Positions 29,231 to 40,472 are shown, counted from the stretch's first letter. The stretch is DNA of 64,000 nucleotides from Chara braunii (GCA_003427395.1 BFEA01000061.1:823538-887537); one strand, 5' to 3'. Program-made: numbers and translations. Notes: generated by a model not told the origin, from the sequence alone.

Positions 29231-30840
29231 AGAGGTGATTCGATCAATACGATGTGGGTTTCAGAACGGGACGGGTCGATGTGAAAGATAATGGATGTTA
29301 ACAGTGGGAGCGTAACAGAATATGCTCATGCAAGGATATATGCTCGTGCCGAGAAGAAAGGAAGTGGTGAGATAGTTGAATTGACCCACACCAGATGGGA
29401 GTGGGGGTGTCGATCAGATCAGGTTAGAGGAAAGCAAGGCTCGGGGTGGGTTGCGGATGGGGGGTGGGTGGTTTTGGGATTGGGGAGCAGAGATATTGGG
29501 ATGTCCTAAGGAAAGCGAGCTGGGCGATTCGGGTCGTTCGGGGCTGAAGCGGGAGAGCGACAGACTCGGTCTGCAAAAAAAACAGTAATAATTAACAAAC
29601 TGGGTCGTTTCCGTGCGGAAGGGAGGTGAGCGGGTCTATGTACAGTGTCGCGGTAGGACGGGGATCGTCGCTGCCGGTCGACCTATCGGTATTACTATTA
29701 CGTAGAAAAAACCAAGAAACTGATAGAGGGCGAGAGGTATTGGTACGGGGGAGTGGGCTAAATTAGGTAAGGTCCGCTCGGTCCGATCGGGTTAGGACCC
29801 AACCTTCCTTACTACTGATTAGCAGTGTGGGGTGGAGACAGGCATAGGGAGGGCAGTAGGAGTACGAAAACGGACGAGAATCCACTCAAGGGGTTCTAGG
29901 TTGTAGGGAGTGAGGGTAAATGAGTAGAAGAGCGGTGATGTGACGAACCAGCTTTCGGACCTGCGCCATCTTTCGGACCCCTTCCTTCCTCGTATTTTCT
30001 CTACATCTAGATTTGTCTTAATCAGCCTCCGAGAACCCCCCCCCGCCCCCCCCCCTCTGTTTTTGTTTGATTAAAGGTACCTCGTTCAAATTTGTCTATA
30101 ATTTATTGAAATTCTGTCATTTCTTTTAATTTGAAAATGCATGGGAATTTCGCGCGCCTTAGTAAGCGCGTTCGGAATTTGGCTCGACAGTTAGGAATTC
30201 CGGAATCAACGGAACACGGCGCGACCTTTCGTGCGTGAATGTTCTTGGCGTCGACATAAAAGACTCTGGGAATTTGTAGGAATATGGATAGGCATAGAAC
30301 TTTTTTTATTTTCCCGCGTCTACTTTTCACGCGGATATGGTGATTTCAATTTTTGAATTAGCATAGGATTGGAAAATACTGCAACTGTTTCGGTGCCCAT
30401 TCTTCTTTTGCTGTTCGGCGCCATGCAAACGAGCTCCCCCCCCCCCTCCTTCCTTCCTGCGCCCCCTTCTGTGCCTTACCTCGCGCGCACATGCTTTCTC
30501 GCCCCCTCCCCCTGTAACTGTTTTTCTCTCTCCTTCCCCGCGCGCACCCTTTTTCTCTTTCTTGATCATCTGAATCTTGGACCCGTTTCATGCTATCCTT
30601 CGCACTCCTCTTTTTCTCGCTCTAAGATCCTCGCTCGAAAATCCTGGTTGATCCTCTATTCCCATTTAGCCAAGGAGAAGCGCCGTGTAAGAGGAGATTC
30701 CTACTGCGTGACGATTCTGATTGGCTGAGATCGAGTTGTGAGGAATCAACATGGCTTTCAACGGGCAACTACTCTCAAGCCCTCCCTCACCCTCCTCTAC
30801 CCTACTCTTCATTTTTCCCCGCATCGCTCCCCCTTCTCGC
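29231..30840. other. Spacer without recognised gene
   Basis: No domain-bearing frame found. A C-rich stretch (30040-30056) and a pyrimidine-rich block (30430-30560) are present. The frame at 30369-30728 (plus) is hydrophobic and low complexity and is not convincing. Confidence 0.4.
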
Positions 30841-33565
30841 AACTATAAATTCCGCCGACGCATCCGCAAATCTCTCTCTCAGTCAACCAGCTTCCGGGAA
30901 GCACTGGCTAGATGATGTGTATAGTGCGAGTCGGAAAGTCGTGACGGGCTGACTGCAGACTGGCTGGTTGTGCGCTGGATCGCCACAACGGACTGTGGGA
31001 TCCGGGCAAGCCACGTCGAGGCTAAGTTGGCGGGGTGATGATCGCAGTGGTGGATGGTGGCACGCGGCGGCCGGGAGCGTCGGTGCATGAATGGGGATGA
31101 GTGATCCGAGTTGAGTGGATGACTGGTCTGGGGCCATGTTGGAATTTGGTGGCTAGTACGCCCCCCCTCGTTGCGAATCCATTCTTTGGTGTGAGCTCAC
31201 GGCGGTAAAGCCGGACCTCTTTTTTTTCCAATCTTAGTGTAACTCTTCCCTCCTGGCTTAATATTCTCGCCTGCCTCTTTCTCCCTCCTTCTCTTCTCTC
31301 GCTGATATGGATAACTATGCATGATGAATCAATCTTTTGCTTGTGATGGAATGAGCATTTGTGAATGTGCGCTCGGAGGAACTTCTTCCATAACTCTTCC
31401 ATTAGTTTCCTAGGTAATCCCCGGACCTACTAGGAATTGATCGTCTTGTCTTGTGAACGGTGGATGCGCGTGCAGCGACCATCAGCGATCTAAAGGGATT
31501 GTGATTACTTACCTTTGACACAACAGGGCAAGGGTATTGCACGGCTGCTGTTTTCGCACCTTCCACAGTGAATGCATGCATATGATGGAAATGGTCGAGC
31601 ACGGGACTCGTCTTGATTAGGATACTGTCCGGACGAATCGATGACAGAGAAAATGTTGTTGGGGTTTTGTTTTGAGAATGCAATAATGTTTAGATCTGTT
31701 GATGCTGTGATTATGGACGAGTACCCCGGGAGCTGCCGTTCGGGACACACTGCCCATGTCATCTGACTAATGCTGCACAACATATACAACATACCCTCGT
31801 AGAATAATGAGGGACTCCAAAACCACGTGCGATTGGAACACGTTAACAGTAGCCGCGTCCCACCACACGTAAGTTTTTGTTTCTTTCTCTCTTAACTTTC
31901 TTTCTCCCCTCGCTTTTAGGAGTTTTTTTATTCTGGCCTTCCGATCGAATCGATAGGTTGTGTGTTTTTCGACTAGTATCGATTTTGGGCCTACGATGAA
32001 TGATTGAAGACATCTTTGGTGCCTGATTGATTGCCATGTGGACTGACGGGCTCAACCCGACTAGGCGCCGGCCTCCCGTATCCCCACCTCGCCCCTTCCC
32101 GTATAACGAGGAAAGGACGAGTGTGTGTGAGTGGGACGTAGGAGAAGCCATCGCAAGGATCGGTGGGCAATATTACCTCCCTCCTGAAAATCGGTGTTCT
32201 GGGTTTGTCAGTGCTGGGTTTGCCATAATCGATAGGCATTTTCCGCCATATTCGTTGCTACTGCGTTGATCGTCATCCCGTGGTCGGCAGTGGCGCCCCG
32301 TTGGCCTAAAACTCTATGCAGTTATTGCCAACGCTTCGATCACTACCAATCAAAGGGTTTCCACTACCGAGTACGTAATGAGGACGAGCATAAGGAAAGG
32401 GCCACACGATTAAGGCCGTCTACGTCAGATTTGGAATTGTGCAACGTGCGGCGTAAGGAGGTTGTCCGAAAACTGGATACCAAGCACGTGCCCGCTCCCT
32501 TTCACTCCAAATGAAGGGCCGTGGCTTGGTGGGAGGTTCGACAATATTTTCTGGATTGAATTCGAATTTCCCCACGTCGCGAATCCTGCGCGCGCTTCTT
32601 CGTAACCCACGCTGCAACCAACCGGTTCTCTTACTTCATCAGACCAACACAGGGGATTTCAGTTCCGTCCATGTCCCCACACTCGATTTCCCAAAAATCC
32701 TTGGCACACCCCATCTTGCTGTTTTCCAGGGCCTTTTTCCGCACCCGTAATACTCCGAACGGAAGAGAGCGCAGGGAGTGAGGTTGCGCGTCACAAAGAT
32801 GAGTCATGGACAGTTAGTGACGAAAGCTATTACATGCATAACGAAAAAATAAATAAATTATAAGTCAAGCTGGGGAAGGGTATGTGAGCAGCGTAGGGCC
32901 GAGTTGGAATATACTGTTTATAGTAGTATAGAAGGAAGGGACGCGGTCCCCACAACAAAGAAGGGCGATTTGGAGTAGGACTAGAATAGTAAGTGAATAC
33001 AGATGGGGAGGAGTACCAGGTGGGGATTAATGATAGAGAAACTAGGTTACTTTTGGCAGGCCTCTCTTCTCCGTGTCACAGAAAGCGAAGTATCAATCTC
33101 ACCACTGGTTGTAGTTGTAGCCAAAAACCAGCTTGGACACATTCCCGACAGAAGAGGAAAGCGGCATTCTGGCGGCCCTCCAACAAAAACCAGAGGAATG
33201 AATACGCCATAGAAGCTGCGGCGAAGTTTCTGAGGCTGGGTCAATATCTATAGCGGAACGCCCGCGTAGGGCGTCATGCTGGTAACTCTGGTTAAATCTG
33301 GTAGACAAGCCTGGGCTAGGGGGGAGGTGGTTTCCACGAAGACCGAGCCACCAACACGGTGAACACACTCGCCGGAGTTAACTTCCCTTCGTAAACTTCA
33401 CCCCTCCCAGAAGAAGGTAGGATAGCTATGGAAGCAAAACAACCGAGCTCTCGCCACACGAGCGATGCAGGCAACTAAGCGCCGCTGAGGTCGCGTGCTG
33501 GTCCGTCCCCCCCTCTGAGGCCTCGGTCTCCTTCACTTTCACCGAGGCTCCCCACCATGGCTTTC
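30841..33565. other. Spacer without recognised gene
   Basis: CAACTATAAATTCCGCCG (30839-30856), preceded by a pyrimidine-rich stretch, looks like a core promoter or LTR TATA region, but no convincing frame follows. A frame at 32266-32514 has a CSYCQRFDHYQSKGFH stretch faintly like a zinc knuckle. The sequence CCAAAAATCCTTGGC at 32693 recurs inverted near 63609. These hints suggest decayed retroelements, not host genes. Confidence 0.35.
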
Positions 33566-34168
33566 ATTCTCCGCCCCTCACCAAAACTTCGACCCAAATC
33601 CGGCGCGCAGCAGGTCACGGACCTCCCCTCCGCCCTTTGAAAACAAAAAAGGAAAGAGAGAAAAGAGAGGGAAAAAAACAAAACAAAAAAAGAATAGAAT
33701 AGAAAAGAAAAGACGGAATGTATCTGCCCACGCTCGAGGAGTGCATACGTCGTCCGTTTTAAACGTTTGGCAAGTGGTGAGGAGGCCCTCTTCCGTCGGT
33801 TCAGCGCAGGTGGGCACACGGGTTGGCATGCTCACAGGAGGACATTTCCCACTGAGCTTCTGGGTCTAATTACTGTCAGATGCATCCAGGTGCGGGTGGA
33901 ACTACGGTCAAATTCATCCAGGGGGGCCAAAAGTCACCACGCCGCCCGTGCGTGTACTTCCTGGCGGCGAAGAGTTCGCCACGGTGCTACTATATTGCTC
34001 TCTTCGGAAAGATCTCCAGCACGGTTCACTTCTTCCTCTCATTCTCTAGCAATCGACATTGGTATTTGCGCACCCTCCCTTGCCGGCGATCAACTCCGTA
34101 CTTGCGCGCCATCGCCCGTCCTTCCTCAAGAAGAACCGCAGTCGCTGTTCTTGTTGGCAGGGTGAAAA

Positions 34169-34672
34169 ATGGCGCGGTCGATGAAGGGAGCTATGGTCGC
34201 CTTGGCGTTCTTCGGGCTGATGAGTGTAGTGGCCGCGTCTGGCAGTGAAGACGACACCGACGTGTGCAACTTGGCGAATGTGAACTTGGATTCCCTGAAG
34301 GGTCCGTGCGACGCGATGGCCTCGAACTTGGGAAGGGGAGGAGAGTGCTGCAGCAAGATCGATGCACTGATGGCGGAAGTGCTGGAGAACTCGAGGTTTA
34401 ACCAGGAATGCGGGGTGCAATTGCTTAACAAGCTCGCAATGAACGGATACCCCATGATCGCCCTCGATTACGTCGACAAGTGCCTTGGAGACGAGAGGAG
34501 AGCGCTCCAGGAAGAGGCCCCTTCGTCATCAGGGCCGACTAAGCCCCGTCCTCCAGCTGGTAATTCCAAGGTCAAGGTTGCGCCGTCGTCCGACAACTCG
34601 GCTCCGGCTGCGGCAATCCCGATCGTGATGCAGTTGGCGTTCGCTTTCGTTGCTATAGCTCTCCTCCGCTGA
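34169..34672 (+). CDS. Secreted GPI-anchored cysteine-rich protein, LORELEI/LLG-like or LTP-like (copy B)
   Basis: 167 residues, intact single exon, ATG in the context gaaaaATGG. Paralogue of the gene at 9287. Signal peptide 1-25, six-cysteine ectodomain, then a linker and a hydrophobic tail (AIPIVMQLAFAFVAIALL), as for a GPI anchor. From residue 1 to the end of the cysteine domain (RRALQ, ~115) it differs from copy A by only five mild replacements that I can count (for example Arg/Gly after the signal peptide, Asp/Glu, Ile/Leu and Glu/Asp). The Ser/Thr/Pro linker is heavily diverged and shorter by two residues. This pattern suggests selection on the folded domain and a free-drifting stalk. 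Family naming is tentative, as for copy A. Confidence 0.8.
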   Translation: MARSMKGAMVALAFFGLMSVVAASGSEDDTDVCNLANVNLDSLKGPCDAMASNLGRGGECCSKIDALMAEVLENSRFNQECGVQLLNKLAMNGYPMIALDYVDKCLGDERRALQEEAPSSSGPTKPRPPAGNSKVKVAPSSDNSAPAAAIPIVMQLAFAFVAIALLR

Positions 34673-34686
34673 GGCCAGCTAAAGAG

Positions 34687-34694
34687 TGTGTGTT

Positions 34695-34752
<58 letters not shown>

Positions 34753-34780
34753 AGAGAGAGAAAGAGAGAGAGAGAGAGAG
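34687..34780. repeat. (GT)n(GA)n microsatellite in the 3' UTR of copy B
   Basis: A long GT run is followed by a GA run. It sits at the same place as the GA-expanded repeat of copy A. Confidence 0.95.
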
Positions 34781-35037
34781 GTGGTGGCATTTTTTCATGT
34801 GTACCCGCGATTGGCGGTCCAGGTGGATTAAAGACGCCTGTAGAGCTGTGAAAACGTAAATTGGTACTGCAGGGTAGAGTCGTTGAGGGCCGAAGAAGCG
34901 CGAAACGCTATCAATAAGCGCCTTCAGATCTGTTAAAGCGAAAAATGGAGTAGGTATTCGTTTATCTCGTAATTAATGAGCGGTCAGATGATCGCCAACA
35001 TTTCTATGGAGTTGGTCAAATTTTTTTATTTGAGTAA

Positions 35038-35043
35038 AATAAA
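35038..35043 (+). terminator. Possible poly(A) signal of gene copy B
   Basis: AATAAA in GAGTAAAATAAAGC, about 365 bases after the stop codon. It is the counterpart of 10146-10151. Predicted only. Confidence 0.4.
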
Positions 35044-35234
35044 GCAATTTCATTGCTGTTGTTCGGGTAGGTTGAATATATCTCTGCACCGTGTCGCAAG
35101 CGGAGATTTCTCACCGGCGGGGAAAGATAGGAGGCATCATTTCTCTCGAAAGGTCTTGGGGATTCCGTGGGATGAAGTTTGACTGGAGGTGATTCTGGGT
35201 CACCTAAACGGTACAGGCAGGGCGGGATTTGATG

Positions 35235-35660
35235 TCCCAGAGATTGATCGGAGTGGTGTCGAGTTATGGATTGATCGGATTGGTCGGATTCGTTTTGAGG
35301 TTTGGATTGATCGGATTGATTGATTGAGTGACTGATCGCGTTCAATGATGGACTGATCGATCGATTTATTGACCGGTTGAGTTATGGATTGATCGGATTG
35401 GTCGGATTGATTGATTGAGGTTTGGATTGATCGGATTGATTGGATTGATTGGTCGAGTGATTGATCGCATTCATTGATCGACTGATGGATCGATTTATTG
35501 ACCGATTGATGAATGGATTTGTGGAGTGAAAAGATTGATGAATGGATTTGTGGACTGAAAAGATTAGAGGTGAGGAATGTGCTGACTGATTGATCTATGG
35601 ATTGATTGGATTGATTGATTGAATGGTTGATCACATTCGTTTATCGATTTATTGACTGAT
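35235..35660. repeat. GATTGATCGGATT-type minisatellite (copy B)
   Basis: Irregular GATTGATTGA/GATTGATCG repeats, counterpart of 10368-10760 but with a different unit count. An extra duplicated GATTGATGAATGGATTTGTG appears near 35503-35560. Confidence 0.9.
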
Positions 35661-35925
35661 TGATGAATTCATTGGTGGACTGAGACGATTGGTGCTGAGC
35701 AGTTATCTAATTGGTTAATATTAATTAATATGGATTTGTTGCTTGACGAGGGGTTAGTGTACTGATTTGTCAGCTGATTAGTCGGTTTATCAATTAATGG
35801 CCCGCGAAATTTATCTGTCGATTGACGCGTGCGTTGTCTTCCATCAATCGATGATGGATTATCCGATTAATTGGTCTGGTGATTAAATCACGTTCGTGTT
35901 ATGTGAATCTGATAGAAGAGAAATT

Positions 35926-36055
35926 GGCTTGAACGTTTGAAATCGGTTGGTTGCAGCGCGATCCTTAGAACTGTCTGAACTTTCATGGGCTTGAACGTTT
36001 GAAATCGGTTGGTTGCAGCGCGATCCTTAAAACTGTCTGAACCTTTATGAAGGTT
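35926..36055. repeat. ~65-bp tandem duplication, copy B only
   Basis: GGCTTGAACGTTTGAAATCG begins twice. Each time it is followed by GTTGGTTGCAGCGCGATCCT. Copy A has one unit (10892-10950). Confidence 0.85.
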
Positions 36056-36129
36056 TGTTTCAAAGAGAATTCGATGTATTGGCATGTTTTTTTTTGATCG
36101 GATAAATTCCGATCAAAATATTATGTTTG

Positions 36130-36255
36130 TGAGCGCAAAGAGTCTCTCGAAGTTGGGTCTTTCTTTTGCCCTCTTTGTTTTTAAAATTTACGTTGTGAAC
36201 AGCGCAAAGACTCTCGAAGTTGGGTATTTTCTTGGCCCTCTTTGCTTTTAAGAAT
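36130..36255. repeat. ~65-bp tandem duplication, copy B only
   Basis: GCGCAAAGA(GT)CTCTCGAAGTTGGGT and GCCCTCTTTG occur twice. Copy A has a single unit near 11030-11080. Confidence 0.75.
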
Positions 36256-36780
36256 TTATTTTCTGAGTGAGCACGGTCTTGAATTATCGTCTTTGAGGTG
36301 ATCGGCCCCATCGGCAATTTCCGAGGTAATTGCCTGGTTCCATTGGAATTCGATCTGGGGTCTGTGGTTTAACAGTTGATTGGTGTACCAAATGAACTCT
36401 ACCGTCTTGACCCGAATACGACGCCCGATTATTGTAGCCGTATTTGGGGCAATTCTTTGTCCAGATACAGTTATAATGATCGGGGCGTTCTATTCGAGTG
36501 AGGGCAGTAGTCCGGTCGGTCGAAGTTCTTTTCAGATTTCCGAAAGGAGTATCATTTGTTAGATGATTGTTTGTACCCCATTACGAAGGGTATAATGTGT
36601 TTTTATTAAGGTGGCTTTTGGGGTTGCCAAGGGGCGGTGCTTCGCAAGATTGATTGAAATGTAATCACAATAATTGTCCTCTTGTGAAGACGTTCGTGGA
36701 AACGACGACATGAGTACATTAATGTGCTCAATTTGTCTTTTGTCCTGTATTTAACGGAAACACGAGTGAAATAATAACGT

Positions 36781-36966
36781 GTTTCTATCATGGTGTTTTA
36801 TCCATTGTTTTGATTTTTTTTTTTTTTTGATAGAGAATATATGGCAAAACAGGGCAGTGAACAATAATAATATGTTTCTATAATGGTGTTCTATCCTTTG
36901 TTTTGATCTTTTTTTTTTTTTTTTTGATAGAGAATATAATATGGGAAAACAGGGCGGTGAACAATG
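36781..36966. repeat. ~95-bp tandem duplication, copy B only
   Basis: GTTTCTATNATGGTGTTNTATCC, a T run and TGATAGAGAATAT occur twice, followed by AAAACAGGGC. Copy A has one unit (11767-11850). Confidence 0.85.
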
Positions 36967-37188
36967 TTTAAGGTTTTGTGTTTTTTTTTTTTTTGTTGTT
37001 TTTTTCTGCGACCCTTATCTTGTTTGAGAAATGTAAAGATATCCTCTTCCTGGAATTAGATTCAGTTTGCAATATATTTTTTTTAATTATTTGTTTTTTT
37101 TCCTGTATGCCAAATGAGCGAGACTGTCGTGTACAGTCTGGGTTGGGACATTTTTTACCATATCGGGCAACCGTGCTGTTAGGTTTAC

Positions 37189-37375
37189 CGACTTGCTTAG
37201 TTCAGTCGGTACACTCCATTACTGCTGTAAGACAGACCCGGGTTCGAAGTCCACTAGCAGGGGTTTAGTTTATGTTTTGCGTATTTTCCAACGTGGTCAC
37301 AGTAAAGCCGTGAGATTTTCAGATCGGATGGTAAAGGAGCCATGTACACTCGAAAGCAGAACAAAACCTCGAGAT
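37189..37375 (+). mobile_element. tRNA-derived SINE (copy B)
   Basis: The head has an A-box-like TTAGTTCAGTCGGTA and a good B-box, CCCGGGTTCGAAGTCC. The body has TATTTTCCAACGTGGTCACA and AGATCGGATGGTAAAGGAGC. It matches the SINE at 12105 and predates the duplication. No A tail is evident. Confidence 0.7.
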
Positions 37376-38018
37376 GTGGACACGACCTCCGGGTTCGGAC
37401 TCACCTGGAAGCAGATGAGTGAAATACTACAATTGTTCTGAATTACGAAAAAAGAGAAAAAAAGGTTTTTCGGGGTGCTCTGTTGCTACTGTTTTACAAC
37501 TCCTCCGAAGAAAACAGCGCAGCCTCGTCATGAAGGAATTCAGTGGGTAACGTAGCTCTTGTAAGCATTCGGAATCGGTGTGCGTTGTCTTCAGGTAGTG
37601 CTATTTTTCCTGTGAATACTTTTGCGAATGCGTGCCGTGTCGGGATTTGTTTCTTGCTTTGCTGATTGTCCTCCTGCCAATTTCCAGTCGGTTTGCTTTT
37701 TTCCTTTTATATACGTTAAATTAAATCGAAACACAAAATAGTTTATTTACTTCTGGTTTTGCGGCTGATTCGGACTCGTTCCTAATACCTTGGCCGATGT
37801 CGCACTCGCATAGAGGACTGGATTCGGAGCCCGAACATGGGCGTGTTTGTTGGAGAGGTGCATACTGCTTGTCCTCCTGCTAATTCCAGTCTCTTCGCAT
37901 TTTTTTTTTCATTCAAACGTTAAAACGAAATTCGAAGTAGTTTTATTTCACTTTTGCTGTTGCTGATGACTCGGATTCGATCGTAGTGCCTTTGCCGAGG
38001 TCGCACTCGCGCAGAGAA

Positions 38019-38147
38019 CTGGATTCGACTCGCGAATCTGGACGCTTTTGTGGAGAGGTGTAGGAAATCGCCATCGATCTGCGTTTTTCTGCATCTCTCT
38101 GCAAAACACATCCCGATTCAGGCGCTTGATCCAATCATCTTTGCTAG
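38019..38147. mobile_element. Foldback MITE, TCTTTGCTAG family (copy B)
   Basis: CTGGATTCGACTCGCGAATC at the left pairs with CCCGATTCAGGCGCTTGATC at the right. The right end keeps ATCATCTTTGCTAG. It is orthologous to 13029-13152. Confidence 0.65.
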
Positions 38148-39118
38148 CTAGTCGGACCTTGGTCCGGGTTTCGGTTCGAGATGAGTGATGCCTGTGAGAA
38201 GCTTTTTTTTTTATTTTTATTTTTGCTCTTCAATGAATGTGAGAAACAATTTTTGCCTTTGTTCTTTCCGTCCGAGAGACACCTCAGTTTGCCTCCGTCC
38301 CCCTTTTAGAATACTCTCCGCCCTTCCGAGTCATGGAGGGGTGTTGCGGGCAAGCATATGCTTGTGCGACTTCGCCAGTATGACCTCTGTATTGCACTGC
38401 AGTAGAGCGCGGCGCAGCCCTCTCACCAAAAAAAAAAAAAAAAAAAAAAAAGACATGGTGCGTAATTACGGCATTGCTCTTTTCTTAGCTTTTTTTTTTC
38501 TTTTCTTTTCTTTTCTTTTCTTGGCTTTCATAGTCGCGGTAGACTTTTTTTTGTTTCCGTTTGGTTCCGTTTGGCGTTCATAACTTTTCGATAACGGTTC
38601 CGGGACGAAAAGAGTTCTTACTGGGCATTCATAGTCGCGGTGGACTTTTGTTTTGATGAATAAGCATGTGTACTATTTGTAGTCGGCATGGAGAGCACAC
38701 ACGAGCATAATCTTAAACGTATCTGACCGTAATTACGGCCCGAGACGGATGTAGCTGACAACAATTACGTCCAGAAACAAGTACAATTGTCCTCATGCGG
38801 TAGAGGCCCTCTGATTGATAGGTTCGAGGATCGTAGTGGAGGGGTCTTGAAACACGATCGTAGCCGCCGAAATTAGCAGTCAGTTTGAATGCCGTTTTTT
38901 TTTTTTTTTTTTTTTTGAGGAATGCCGTATTTTCTAGGCCCTTGCTCCACTGCAGAGCATTCTACATGTACCCGTACTTTCAAGCTATTGTCATTGTTTA
39001 TAACCAGTCATTGCTTATAACATGAGACGGACTTGTAGTAAGCAATTGTCTTTGAAACTGTGTGAAAATTGCTTGTGTGCTACGTCTCACTGATCAGTAA
39101 GCTATTGTTGCCGTTGGT

Positions 39119-39152
<34 letters not shown>

Positions 39153-39161
39153 CAAAGCTTT

Positions 39162-39197
<36 letters not shown>

Positions 39198-39293
39198 TCT
39201 GGCAGTAATTGTGGGGTTTGTAGCCAGATGCATTTGGAAAGTCCGAAAAAGAAAAGGGGAAGGGGCGGCAGTCCTACTGCGAGGACATAGGGT

Positions 39294-39449
39294 GAGGTCC
39301 CACTAGCAAAGAGGGTTGGATAAATATCCTGAATCTGGACGTGTTTTAAGCAGGGATTCGGAGAACCAGATCAATCTCGACATTCTGCACCTGTCCACAA
39401 ACAAGTCCATTCAGGTGTTCAATCCAATCCTCTTTGCTAGTGGGACCTC
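39294..39449. mobile_element. Foldback MITE, TCTTTGCTAG family, complete ends
   Basis: GAGGTCCCACTAGCAAAGAG at the left is the exact inverse of CTCTTTGCTAGTGGGACCTC at the right. The arms continue past CTGAATCTGGACGTGTTTT-type sequence, so most of the 156 bp folds back. No transposase. Its target duplication is not clear. Confidence 0.85.
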
Positions 39450-39512
39450 GCCCCTGGTTGCACTACTCGCCATGCGCCGCCAATTTTGGCGAGTATGTGC
39501 TTGGTGCTTGGC

Positions 39513-39686
39513 TGCACTTACTCGCTGATCTTGGCGGATGAAAATTGTGCCGTGCCAGAGTGGTCCCCACACCGTCGACACAAGTTGTGGCACAGTAGGT
39601 GTGTTTTGGGTTCTTTCCCCCCTGTTAACAGTGGTTTGTGGAGGCTGGTCCGTCGGACCTCTCCACGAACGGGGCGAGTAAGTGCA
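39513..39686. mobile_element. MITE-like element with 13-bp TIRs
   Basis: TGCACTTACTCGC (39513-39525) and GCGAGTAAGTGCA (39674-39686) are perfect inverses. The body is shared with 15003-15180 in copy A, where the right end has decayed. Confidence 0.7.
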
Positions 39687-39712
39687 CTCAGGTGTCCACT
39701 TCGACACGATTC

Positions 39713-39714
<2 letters not shown>

Positions 39715-39757
<43 letters not shown>
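39715..39757. repeat. (TA)n microsatellite
   Basis: A pure TA run next to a short T run, at the 3' (tail) side of the minus-strand U2 copy. It may have grown from an A-rich tail. Confidence 0.9.
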
Positions 39758-39761
<4 letters not shown>

Positions 39762-39961
39762 CTCCTACGAAACAGTTTGTCACAGCCCCTCGTTTGTTGT
39801 CCTCTTCTCTCTCTGCCTACGGTTTACCGGGCAGTTCTGTTTGTGACGATATATCTGAGTTTTTATCTTTTTTGTGGTCGGATGGACCACGGATCAGATA
39901 TTAAACTGATCAGTACAGATACTACACTTGATCTTCCTTAGCCGAAAGGCCAAGAAAAGTA
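39758..39961 (-). pseudogene. U2: U2 snRNA-like retrocopy, intact 5' end
   Basis: The minus strand from 39961 reads ATACTTTTCTTGGCCTTTCG, GCTAAG, GATCAAGTGTAGTATCTG and TGATCAGTTTAATATCTGAT. These are the U2 5' end, branch-point-pairing GTAGTA and stem IIa. A GTGGTCC...GACCAC stem and a U-rich Sm-like stretch follow. A 3-bp insertion (GGA/GAA) follows GCTAAG. Beyond about 39855 the 3' half is not recognisable except for one hairpin (CTGCC...GGCAG). The 5' end abuts ATTCTCATTTT, and ATTCT recurs past the TA tail (39709-39713), as expected for retroposition. A diverged functional gene is less likely; no promoter is seen. Confidence 0.8.
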
Positions 39962-40221
39962 TATTCTCATTTTGTTCACTCTCCACCCACCCGCCACGTG
40001 TGGCGGTTGGCGAGTGGTGCAACCAGGCCCTGAGTATGCCATGAGTTCCCCCCCCCCCCCGCCTTCAGATCTCATTGCGTGCATTAGGTAAGTCCTCTTT
40101 AAGTGAGGGATGGGATGATGGACCCCGTTTGCAGCCCAGCCGAACCAGGGTAATGAATGGCGTCAGTTTCCCCTTTGGTTATTTTCTTTGGTAATAAACT
40201 TCGGATTACTTTTCCCCCGCG

Positions 40222-40258
<37 letters not shown>

Positions 40259-40472
40259 CAAAAAGAACAGAACCCTCAGGGCCACGTTGCTCGGAAAAGA
40301 TCAAATATATTAGCAACAAGACCACGTGCTCATTGGTTGTTTTACTGGAAATTCCTTGCTTAAAAAAAAAAAAAGAAAGTCCTTGCTTTTTCCCGAAAAA
40401 GAAAACAAAACAGTGAAACAGTGGCCATTTCAATTCTTGGATCCGTCAAAAGAAAAAAGAGAAAAGGAAAAA

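Larger units (their letters stand above)
33570..39713. repeat. Segmental duplication copy B, left part
   Basis: Counterpart of 5084-15306 in the same orientation and order: leader tract, upstream region, gene B, GT/GA microsatellite, GATTGATC minisatellite, tRNA-like SINE, foldback MITE and the CGTCGACACAAGTTGTGGC block. It lacks the LINE and U6 insertions of copy A, so it is the better guide to the ancestral arrangement. Confidence 0.9.

Noticed and set aside
30369-30728. 119-residue hydrophobic frame as a small gene
   Set aside because: Composition follows a pyrimidine-rich tract; no signal peptide, conserved motif or promoter support.
32266-32514. Zinc-knuckle-like stretch CSYCQRFDHYQSKGFH as a LINE ORF1
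   Set aside because: The fourth ligand does not fit, and the flanks show no LGNVK-type block; too weak to call.
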